From Actinomycetes bacterium (GTDB lineage Bacteria > Actinomycetota > Thermoleophilia > Solirubrobacterales > 70-9), in NCBI GenBank assembly GCA_023434465.1, contig JAEYSQ010000216.1:1-23934 (forward strand): a DNA stretch of 23,934 bases, given 5' to 3'. This document shows, one piece after another, positions 7,201-13,211 of this stretch. The position numbers and the translations under genes were made by a program. The notes beneath the pieces are model-generated. The model was not told the origin of the DNA. It ran no database searches and was given only the letters and a program-made list of their open reading frames with translations. Each line of letters starts with the position of its first letter. Position 1 is the stretch's first letter.

Positions 7201-8118
7201 GGGCCCGGCTTTGAGGACGTGGGAGCCGAGGGGGCGACCGAGAATTCTCTGGGCTTCGGCCGAAGCCTCGATCAGTTTCGGCAATTCGACGCCGGTCTCG
7301 ATTCCCATCTCACCGAGCATCGAGATCAGGTCTTCCGAGGCGATGTTTCCCGTCGCGCCGGGCGGGACCGGGCAGCCACCAAGCTCGCCAAAGCTGGACT
7401 CGAAGGACTCGACCCCCTCCTCGAGGGCGGCCAGGACGTTGGCCAGTCCCTGGCCCCGAGTGTCATGGAAGTGGGCGGTCAACTCGACCTCCCGCAGACC
7501 TTCCGCCTCGAACCGTTCTCTGGCTTCGGCGAAGAAGCGGCGGACCTGGATTGGGTTGGCCATTCCGGTGGTGTCGCCGAAGCCGACCTCGACGCAACCG
7601 GCACGGGCCAGTCGCAACGCGATGGCGAGCACGTTCTCGACCGGAACGTCGCCCTCGTAGGGACAGCCGAAGGAGGTTGAGATGACCCCTTCGCAGCGGA
7701 GACCGGCCCCGATCGCGACCGGGATCGTCTCCTCGAGACCGGCGATCGATTCCTCCACCGACCGGTTCACGTTCTTCCGGTTGTGGGTCTCCGAAGCCGA
7801 GAGGAAAAAGTTGGTTTCGTCGAACCGGTCACGAAGCGCCAGAGCGTTCTCGAGTCCGCGCCGGTTCGGGATCAGGACCGAGTACGAGACGCCACGAGGC
7901 CGGTCGATTCCGGACAGGACGTCAACCGCGTCGGAGAGCTGGGGGATCACGTCGGGCCGGACGAAAGACGTCACCTCGATCCGCTTGAGGCCGGACCCGG
8001 CGAGCATGTTGATCAGCCGGATCTTGTCCTCGGTCGCGATGACCTCAGGTTCGTTCTGGAAGCCGTCGCGAGGTCCGACTTCGCGGATCCGGACCGAATC
8101 GGGGAAGTTCATGGTCAT
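7183..8118 (-). CDS. Hydroxymethylglutaryl-CoA lyase
   Basis: Cleaves 3-hydroxy-3-methylglutaryl-CoA to acetoacetate and acetyl-CoA, the last step of leucine catabolism. It is a DRE-TIM-type barrel: the N-terminus has the metal- and substrate-binding segment REVGPRDGFQNE, the middle has SFVRPDVIPQLSDA, TSFGCPYEGDV and the metal-binding HFHDTRGQGLAN, and the C-terminal Gly-rich loop GELGGCPVPPGATGN carries the conserved catalytic Cys. The ATG at 8118 is preferred (311 residues) because GGGAG lies 6 nt upstream and the family N-terminus follows at once; a reading from 8235 would add about 40 unrelated residues and overlap the thioesterase gene. It starts 13 bp after the thioesterase stop, so the two form an operon. 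Related lyases of the same superfamily cannot be excluded but the signature is strong. Confidence 0.9.
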   Translation of the reverse strand: MTMNFPDSVRIREVGPRDGFQNEPEVIATEDKIRLINMLAGSGLKRIEVTSFVRPDVIPQLSDAVDVLSGIDRPRGVSYSVLIPNRRGLENALALRDRFDETNFFLSASETHNRKNVNRSVEESIAGLEETIPVAIGAGLRCEGVISTSFGCPYEGDVPVENVLAIALRLARAGCVEVGFGDTTGMANPIQVRRFFAEARERFEAEGLREVELTAHFHDTRGQGLANVLAALEEGVESFESSFGELGGCPVPPGATGNIASEDLISMLGEMGIETGVELPKLIEASAEAQRILGRPLGSHVLKAGPVDWQR

Positions 8119-8131
8119 CGGTCTCTCCCAC

Positions 8132-8503
8132 TCAGGCGACGTTGAAGGAGATCGCGCGGCGCTCGTGGGTGCCGACGCCGAGCACCCGTTCGCCGTCCTT
8201 GACTTCGACTGCGAACCGGAACTTGCGTTCGTCAATCACTTCGTCCAGCCGGGCCCAGACCGAACACTCGGTGCCCTCGCCGGCGCCCGACACGTGCTTG
8301 ACGTTGACTTCGAAGCCGACCGTGGCACTGCCTTCGGGCAGAAATTCCTGAACCAGCAGGGCGCAGTTTCGTTCCATCATTCCGATCATTCCCGGGGTCG
8401 ACAGAACGCCGGTTTCAAGCAGCCCTCCGACGTCGGTGATCAGCATCCCCTCGACAACAAACGTGTCCGTGCGCTCAGTTCCGATTCTTTCGACGATCGA
8501 CAT
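8132..8503 (-). CDS. Hotdog-fold thioesterase (FlK-like)
   Basis: A 123-residue single hotdog protein of the FlK-like thioesterase family, which hydrolyses acyl-CoA thioesters. Thr36 (in STP), Glu44 (in MMERN) and His70 (in VKHVSG) match the spacing of the Thr42/Glu50/His76 triad of fluoroacetyl-CoA thioesterase FlK as I recall its numbering, and the family's GTHER motif is present near the C-terminus. Gly63 corresponds to FlK Gly69, but the fluorine-selective Phe36 is replaced by Glu30, so fluoroacetyl-CoA specificity is not expected. The ATG at 8503 is chosen over an upstream start at 8581 because the longer N-terminus is unlike the family and overlaps npdG. First gene of an operon with HMG-CoA lyase. 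No Shine-Dalgarno; TATCCT ends 6 nt upstream. Confidence 0.82.
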   Translation of the reverse strand: MSIVERIGTERTDTFVVEGMLITDVGGLLETGVLSTPGMIGMMERNCALLVQEFLPEGSATVGFEVNVKHVSGAGEGTECSVWARLDEVIDERKFRFAVEVKDGERVLGVGTHERRAISFNVA

Positions 8504-8509
8504 GGGGCA

Positions 8510-8515
8510 AGGATA
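8510..8515 (-). promoter_or_regulatory. -10-like TATCCT, leaderless spacing to thioesterase
   Basis: TATCCT on the minus strand ends exactly 6 nt before the ATG at 8503. It lies back to back with the npdG -10-like element at 8546-8551 in a 56-bp divergent intergenic region. Confidence 0.45.
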
Positions 8516-8545
8516 GTCAGCGGCGACCGGGCCCCGGCAGGTGCT

Positions 8546-8551
8546 TAGACT
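8546..8551 (+). promoter_or_regulatory. -10-like TAGACT upstream of npdG
   Basis: TAGACT ends 8 nt before the GTG start of npdG and there is no Shine-Dalgarno, so the F420 operon message may be leaderless or have a 1-2 nt leader. No clear -35 was seen. Confidence 0.4.
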
Positions 8552-8559
8552 GCGGCCTC

Positions 8560-9255
8560 GTGAGCGATAACACTGAATCACCCGTCATCCCTGTAATCGG
8601 CGGCACCGGAGCCCTCGGATCGGGTCTCGCCAAACGCTGGGCCGCGGGCGGAGCCAAAGTCGTGATCGGCTCTCGTGATGCCGGCCGGGCAGGCGAGGCC
8701 GCCGAAAAGATCGCCGCTGAGTCCGGCGGAACCGTCGAAGGCATGTCCAACGAAGAAGCAGCGAAAGCAGCCGACATCGTCTTCCTGACGATCCCCTTCC
8801 GCAATCAGTCCGAGTACCTGACCAACCTCAAGGAATCGCTTTCGCCGGGCCAGATCCTGGTTGACTGCTCGGTTCCGCTGGCCGCCGCGATCAGCGGCAA
8901 GGCGACCCGGACGATCGGCGTCTGGCAAGGATCCGCCGCCCAGCAGGCCCAGGAGATGGTGCCCGACGGCGTGGTCGTCGTCTCGGCTCTCCACACCGTG
9001 AGCGCCCCCGGGCTCTCGGACCTTTCGCATCAGCTTGACGAAGACGTTCCGGTCTGTGGTGACAAAAAGGCCGACAAGACACGGGTCGCCGACCTGATCG
9101 GACGAATCGAAGGCTTGCGACCGGTCAACGCCGGTGCCCTGGAGATGTCCCGGATCGTCGAGCAGCTCACCGCCCTGATGATCTCGGTCAACATCCGTTA
9201 CAAGACCCACGCCGGCCTCAAGTTCACCAACCTGCCGGAGGGCGAGACCTTCTGA
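8560..9255 (+). CDS. npdG: NADPH-dependent F420 reductase (F420H2:NADP oxidoreductase)
   Basis: Transfers hydride between F420H2 and NADP+, linking the deazaflavin pool to NADPH. The 231-residue product has the short Rossmann domain of the family: IPVIGGTGALGSGLAKRWA followed by IGSRDAGRA, whose Ser-Arg contacts the 2'-phosphate of NADP. Later family segments are VFLTIPFRNQ, LVDCSVPL and the C-terminal RPVNAGALEMSRIVEQLTALMISVN motif. The start is a GTG at 8560. Its stop TGA overlaps the ATG of cofD, making it the first gene of the F420 operon npdG-cofD-cofC-cofE. Co-location with F420 biosynthesis supports the deazaflavin assignment over other NADP oxidoreductases. Confidence 0.93.
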   Translation: MSDNTESPVIPVIGGTGALGSGLAKRWAAGGAKVVIGSRDAGRAGEAAEKIAAESGGTVEGMSNEEAAKAADIVFLTIPFRNQSEYLTNLKESLSPGQILVDCSVPLAAAISGKATRTIGVWQGSAAQQAQEMVPDGVVVVSALHTVSAPGLSDLSHQLDEDVPVCGDKKADKTRVADLIGRIEGLRPVNAGALEMSRIVEQLTALMISVNIRYKTHAGLKFTNLPEGETF

Positions 9256-10193
9256 TGGCCGAAGGCCCCAAGGTGGCGCTGCTGGCCGGCGGAACCGGCG
9301 GGGCCAAGCTCGCGGCCGGCATGCAGGCGGTGATCGGCCGTGATCTGACCGTGATCGCAAACACCGGCGATGACGTGGAGACGCTCGGGGTGTACGTCTC
9401 CCCCGACCCCGACCTGGTCACGTACTGGCTGGCCGGTCAAGTCGACGAAGTCCGCGGCTGGGGGATCAAAGACGACGGGTTCGACGTTTTCCAGCGGATG
9501 GCCCGGTTCGGCGCCCCGGACTGGTTCGGACTTTCGAATCTCGACCTTGCGGCCTGCCTGTACCGCAAGGACTTCATGGAATCCGGCGGCCGGCTGACCG
9601 ACGCGCAGGCCCAGATCGGACGCGGGCTCGGAATCAGCGCGACGGTGCTGCCGATGTCCGACCAACCGGTCCGGACCCGGATCAAGAGCAACGGTGAGTG
9701 GCGCGGACTCCAGGAGTACCTGATCCTCCAGGGCGGCAAGACCGAGGTTGAGGGGGTCGAACTCCAGGGGATCGAGGAAGCGGATCCGACCCCCGAGGTC
9801 CTCGCCGCGATCGCCGAAGCCGACCTGATCGTGCTCGGACCCTCGAACCCGGTGATCAGCATCGGACCGATTCTCGCGGTCGCCGGAATCCGCGAAGCGA
9901 TCGTCAGTGCCGAGGCTCCCGTGGTAGCGGTGAGTCCCTATGTGGCCGGCAAAGTCGTCAAAGGTCCGACCGACCTCTTCATGAAGGCGATCGGCCGGCC
10001 GACCACCGCGGCCGGGGTCGCCACGCTCTACCAGGGCGTGATCGACGCGATGATCTGCGACTCTGGCGACCCCGACCCTCCCCCCTCGGAGATCCGTTCG
10101 TTTACAACCGCGACTTTCATGCACAGCAACGAAAGCCGGGCCACCGTGGCGAGGGCCGTGGTCAAGGTCGGCGAGACCCTGGCCGGATCATGA
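9255..10193 (+). CDS. cofD: 2-phospho-L-lactate (or phosphoenolpyruvate) transferase, CofD/FbiA
   Basis: Transfers the phospholactyl or enolpyruvyl group from the guanylated intermediate made by CofC onto the deazaflavin FO, giving F420-0 or dehydro-F420-0. The 312-residue length is normal. Key segments: VALLAGGTGGAKLAAGM at the N-terminus (nucleotide/FO site), VIANTGDDVETLGVYVSPDPD, the GWGIKDDGFDVFQRMARFG block, and LGPSNPVISIGPILAV in the middle, all characteristic of the CofD family. ATG at 9255 shares its A with the TGA of npdG; the stop overlaps the start of cofC by 4 bp, so translation is likely coupled through the operon. In mycobacteria the orthologue FbiA uses a phosphoenolpyruvate-derived donor; which donor is used here cannot be read from the sequence. 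Confidence 0.95.
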   Translation: MAEGPKVALLAGGTGGAKLAAGMQAVIGRDLTVIANTGDDVETLGVYVSPDPDLVTYWLAGQVDEVRGWGIKDDGFDVFQRMARFGAPDWFGLSNLDLAACLYRKDFMESGGRLTDAQAQIGRGLGISATVLPMSDQPVRTRIKSNGEWRGLQEYLILQGGKTEVEGVELQGIEEADPTPEVLAAIAEADLIVLGPSNPVISIGPILAVAGIREAIVSAEAPVVAVSPYVAGKVVKGPTDLFMKAIGRPTTAAGVATLYQGVIDAMICDSGDPDPPPSEIRSFTTATFMHSNESRATVARAVVKVGETLAGS

Positions 10194-10843
10194 ACACGGT
10201 CGCAGTCGTCACCGCGAAGCGCTTCACCGCCGCCAAGCAGAGAATGACCGGGACCGTTCCAGAGGAGCGGCGGCTTGCCCTGGTCGAGGCCATGCTCGGC
10301 GACGTTCTCGAAGCCGTCACGGCGGCCCGTCAGGTGAGCTTCACGGTGGTCGTCACCGGTGAAACAGCCGCGGCTGACCTGGCCGCCCGCTGCGGAGCTG
10401 AAGTTATTCACGATCCCGAAGATGCCGGTCACGTCGGCGCCGCGAAGCTCGGCGTTGCCCGCGCGCTCGAACTGAACGCCGACACCGTGGTGCTCCTGCC
10501 CGGTGACTGCCCGCTGCTCGAGGCCCGGGAGATCGACAGTCTCGTGACCGGCATCCCCGAACCCTTCGTTTCAGTGATTCCCGACCGTCACGGCACCGGC
10601 ACCAATTCACTGGCGATGCGACCGCCGGATGCGATCGAACCGTCCTTCGGGGAAGGCAGCTGCGAACGCCACCTGTCCCTGGCCCGGGCGGCAGCCGTCC
10701 CCCACTCGATCGAGCAGATTGACGGCCTTGCGCTCGACCTGGACACTCCAGCTGACATCGTTGCCCTGACCACGAAAATCGAGATGGCCCGCGCCACCGG
10801 CGGCAACCCGGCTCCGCGGACGGCCGCCGTGTTGGGGATCTGA
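10190..10843 (+). CDS. cofC: 2-phospho-L-lactate (or PEP) guanylyltransferase, CofC/FbiD
   Basis: Activates 2-phospholactate or phosphoenolpyruvate with GTP, supplying the donor for CofD. The 217-residue protein has the nucleotidyltransferase layout: an N-terminal VTAKRFTAAKQRM (family VPVKRLxxAKxRL), VLLPGDCPLL with the metal-binding Asp, VIPDRHGTGTNSLAM, the FGEGSCERHLSLA block and GLALDLDTPADI near the end. The N-terminal motif deviates somewhat from consensus (Val-Thr-Ala for Val-Pro-Val). It overlaps cofD by 4 bp (ATGA) and ends 1 bp before cofE, so it is an internal operon gene. Confidence 0.93.
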   Translation: MNTVAVVTAKRFTAAKQRMTGTVPEERRLALVEAMLGDVLEAVTAARQVSFTVVVTGETAAADLAARCGAEVIHDPEDAGHVGAAKLGVARALELNADTVVLLPGDCPLLEAREIDSLVTGIPEPFVSVIPDRHGTGTNSLAMRPPDAIEPSFGEGSCERHLSLARAAAVPHSIEQIDGLALDLDTPADIVALTTKIEMARATGGNPAPRTAAVLGI

Positions 10844-10844
10844 G

Positions 10845-11597
10845 ATGGGCCCGACGACTATTCTCCCGGTCGAGGGCCTGCCGGAAGTGACCGTGGCCTT
10901 CAACCTCGGCAAGGCGATCGCCGGCGCGATCCGGCTGGAGGACGGTGACGTGGTCGCGGTTTCCCAGAAAGTCGTCTCCAAGTCCGAGGGTCGGGTGGTC
11001 CGCCTCGATCAAACCGATCCCGGTTCCGAAGCGATCTCGCTGGCCGCACGGACCGGCAAGGATCCCCGCCTGGTTCAACATGTCCTGAACGAGACTCGAG
11101 AACTGGTGCGGGTCGACGAAGAGCGCGGCATCCTGATCACCGAGACCCATCACGGGTTCATCTGTGCCAATGCCGGCATCGACCAGTCGAACACGGCTGG
11201 ACCGGACGAAGCGATCCTGCTGCCCCTGGACCCGGATGGGTCGGCCCGGCGAATCCGGGTCGAGATGGAGATCGCCTCGGGGATCCGGGCCGCGGTGGTC
11301 GTGACCGACAGCTTCGGCCGGGCATGGCGTCACGGTCAGGTCGAGACGGCGATCGGCTGCGCCGGGATCAACCCGCTCGACGACTGGCGAGGCGAAAGCG
11401 ACCAGCGAGGCCGCGAGCTCACCGCGACCGTGATCGCCATCGCCGACCAGATCGCGGCTGCTTCCGACCTGGTGCGGAGCAAGACCGATGGCGTTCCAGC
11501 GGTCGTGGTCCGGGGGCTGGGCTCCCATGTGACCGAAGGCGACGGCCCGGGCTGTGCGGCCCAGCTGCGGGACGCCGGAGGCGATCTTTTTCGCTGA
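10845..11597 (+). CDS. cofE: Coenzyme F420-0:L-glutamate ligase, CofE type
   Basis: GTP-dependent addition of gamma-linked glutamates to F420-0, the last steps of F420 synthesis. The 250-residue product covers only the CofE ligase domain: LPEVTVAFNLGKAIAGAI, DGDVVAVSQKVVSKSEGRVV, ETHHGFICANAGIDQSN, LPLDPDGSARRIR and VVVTDSFGRAWRHGQVETAIG, with the GMDN-type core in the form INPLDDWRGESDQRGREL. It lacks the C-terminal nitroreductase-like domain that is fused in mycobacterial FbiB and reduces dehydro-F420-0. ATG at 10845 begins 1 bp after the cofC stop. It is the last gene of the operon; the next gene has its own -10-like element. Family assignment is firm. Confidence 0.94.
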   Translation: MGPTTILPVEGLPEVTVAFNLGKAIAGAIRLEDGDVVAVSQKVVSKSEGRVVRLDQTDPGSEAISLAARTGKDPRLVQHVLNETRELVRVDEERGILITETHHGFICANAGIDQSNTAGPDEAILLPLDPDGSARRIRVEMEIASGIRAAVVVTDSFGRAWRHGQVETAIGCAGINPLDDWRGESDQRGRELTATVIAIADQIAAASDLVRSKTDGVPAVVVRGLGSHVTEGDGPGCAAQLRDAGGDLFR

Positions 11598-11606
11598 CCG
11601 GCCCAG

Positions 11607-11612
11607 TAGGCT
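11607..11612 (+). promoter_or_regulatory. -10-like TAGGCT, leaderless spacing to RibD/DHFR-like gene
   Basis: TAGGCT ends exactly 6 nt before the ATG at 11619; no Shine-Dalgarno is present. It lies just after the cofE stop, suggesting an independent transcript. Confidence 0.45.
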
Positions 11613-11618
11613 TTCGCC

Positions 11619-12197
11619 ATGGCGCGACTGATACGGGCGAGCATGGTTTCCCTGGACGGCTATTACGAGGATGCGCAGGGAACCATCGAATGGTCCCCGC
11701 CGGAGCCCGAACTCCACGAACACGCCAACCGTGCGGTCGCGGGCCTTGCCGCCGTCGTCATGGGACGACGTCTCTACGAAACGATGGTCCCGGTGTGGCA
11801 CGACGTCCTTGTCACCGGACAGCTCTTCGGGGAATCCGCGTCCGACACGGAACGGGAATTCGCCGCAGCCTGGGACCTGCTGCCGAAGTTCGTGGCATCG
11901 ACCACCCTGACGGAGGTCCACGAAAGCTGCCAGCTGCTCGAGGGTGACGCGATCGAGGCGATCCTCGATCTGAAGCGATCAACGGAGGGTGACATTGAAG
12001 TCGGGGGTGGCCTGCTGGCCGACCAGCTCGACGCGCTCGGTGAAATCGACGTCTACCACCTCTGGATCCTGCCGGTCGTGGTCGGCGGCGGCAAACCTTT
12101 CTTCCCGGCCGGCCGGGCCCGGGATGATCTGGAGTTGACCGACCTTCGCCGTTTTCCCGAAGGCTCGGTCGCTCTCGAATACACCTCAAGAAACTGA
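11619..12197 (+). CDS. Dihydrofolate reductase / RibD C-terminal domain family protein
   Basis: A 192-residue single-domain protein of the DHFR-like/RibD C-terminal family, NADPH-binding reductases whose actual substrates are often unknown. Visible features are the N-terminal IRASMVSLDGYYEDAQG, the AVVMGRRLYETM segment (family MGRxTYE), the EVGGGLLADQL nucleotide-binding turn (GGGxL), and the final YHLWILPVVVGGGKPFFP strand pair. It is not a canonical folate DHFR by length and N-terminus. It follows the F420 operon after 21 bp but has its own -10-like element; it is convergent with the alcohol dehydrogenase, with only 7 bp between stops. An F420-linked or pterin-like role by context is speculative. 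Confidence 0.85.
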   Translation: MARLIRASMVSLDGYYEDAQGTIEWSPPEPELHEHANRAVAGLAAVVMGRRLYETMVPVWHDVLVTGQLFGESASDTEREFAAAWDLLPKFVASTTLTEVHESCQLLEGDAIEAILDLKRSTEGDIEVGGGLLADQLDALGEIDVYHLWILPVVVGGGKPFFPAGRARDDLELTDLRRFPEGSVALEYTSRN

Positions 12198-12204
12198 GTC
12201 CGCC

Positions 12205-13194
12205 TCAGGCCGGAACGCGAATCACGGTCGAACCAACCGGGGTACCCTTGCGAACCTCGTCGAGGGCTCGGTTGGCTTCTTCCAGCGAGACCACCGCGAC
12301 GACCGGTTCGATTCCATGACGGACCGCCAGTTCCAGCAATTCGGTCCCGTCGGCACGGGTCAGATTGGCGACCGAGTGAAGGCTGCGCTCCTCCCAGAGC
12401 AGTTCGTAGGGAAAGGCAGGAATGTCACTCATGTGGATGCCGGCACTGACGATGCGGGCTCCACGTTCACTCGCCTTCAGGGCTGAAATCATCAGATCGC
12501 CGACTGGTGCGAAGATGATCGCCGCGTCCAGCGGTTCCGGCGGAAGCTGATCGGAGCCGCCGGCCCACTCGGCGCCGAGTGATCGCGCGAAGTCCTGGCC
12601 TTTCACGTCCCCCGGTTTGGTGAAAGCGAAAACCCGGCGGCCTTCGCCGGCGGCGATCCTGCAGAGGATGTGAGCCGACGAACCGAAGCCGTACAGACCG
12701 AGCCGTTCACCGTCGCCGGCGATCGACATCGCCCGGTATCCGATCATCCCGGCGCAGAGCAGCGGTGCGACATGGATGTCGTCGATCTCGTTCGGCAAGG
12801 GGAAACAGAATCTCTGGTCCGCAACGGCAAACTCGGCGTATCCGCCGTCGATGTCGTAGCCGGTGAAACGGGCGTTCTCGCAGAGGTTCTCACGACCCTC
12901 CCGGCAGAAGCGGCACTCCCCGTCGGTCCAACCGAGCCAGGGCACTCCCACCCGGACCCCGGACCGGAAGCGGTCGGCCCCCGCTCCGGCTGCTTCCACG
13001 GTTCCGACAATCTGATGACCGGGAACGATCGGCAGCTTCGGCTCGGTCAGCTCGCCGTCGACGATGTGCAGATCCGTGCGGCACACCCCACAGGCCGAAA
13101 CCCGGATCAGCACCTGACCGGAGTCGGGTTCCGGGATTGCGAGGTCGCGGAGATGAAGCTCGCCGGGCTGGCTTTCGAGGACCATGGCGCGCAT
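12205..13194 (-). CDS. Zinc-dependent alcohol dehydrogenase (AdhA-like)
   Basis: A 329-residue medium-chain dehydrogenase/reductase closest in style to the mycobacterial AdhA group; it would interconvert alcohols and aldehydes with NAD(P). Catalytic zinc ligands appear as Cys38 (CGVCRTDLH) and His60 (PGHQIVG). The structural zinc site is unusual: the first of the four usual cysteines is Asp91 (WTDGECRFC), with Cys94, Cys97 and Cys105 intact. The subgroup stretches GGYAEFAV, APLLCAGMIGYRAM, LGLYGFGSSAH and FAPVGDLMISALKA are all present. The ATG at 13194 has AGGGAGG 6 nt upstream; a TTG immediately before it is possible. It starts 17 bp after the fbiC stop and is likely co-transcribed with it. 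A functional link to F420 is unproven, and the family normally uses NAD(P). Confidence 0.88.
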   Translation of the reverse strand: MRAMVLESQPGELHLRDLAIPEPDSGQVLIRVSACGVCRTDLHIVDGELTEPKLPIVPGHQIVGTVEAAGAGADRFRSGVRVGVPWLGWTDGECRFCREGRENLCENARFTGYDIDGGYAEFAVADQRFCFPLPNEIDDIHVAPLLCAGMIGYRAMSIAGDGERLGLYGFGSSAHILCRIAAGEGRRVFAFTKPGDVKGQDFARSLGAEWAGGSDQLPPEPLDAAIIFAPVGDLMISALKASERGARIVSAGIHMSDIPAFPYELLWEERSLHSVANLTRADGTELLELAVRHGIEPVVAVVSLEEANRALDEVRKGTPVGSTVIRVPA

Positions 13195-13211
13195 CAAGGC
13201 CCTCCCTGTCT

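Noticed and set aside
10404..11921. 505-codon minus-strand frame opposite cofC/cofE and the RibD-like gene
   Set aside because: It is antisense to genes with clear F420 signatures, is low in hydrophobic residues and crosses gene boundaries.
4016..12213. Shared CCGCCTCAGGCCGG at 4016 and 12200 as a dispersed repeat
   Set aside because: It is short, GC-rich, and the copy at 12200 lies across the end of a coding region; chance or a common codon pattern cannot be excluded.
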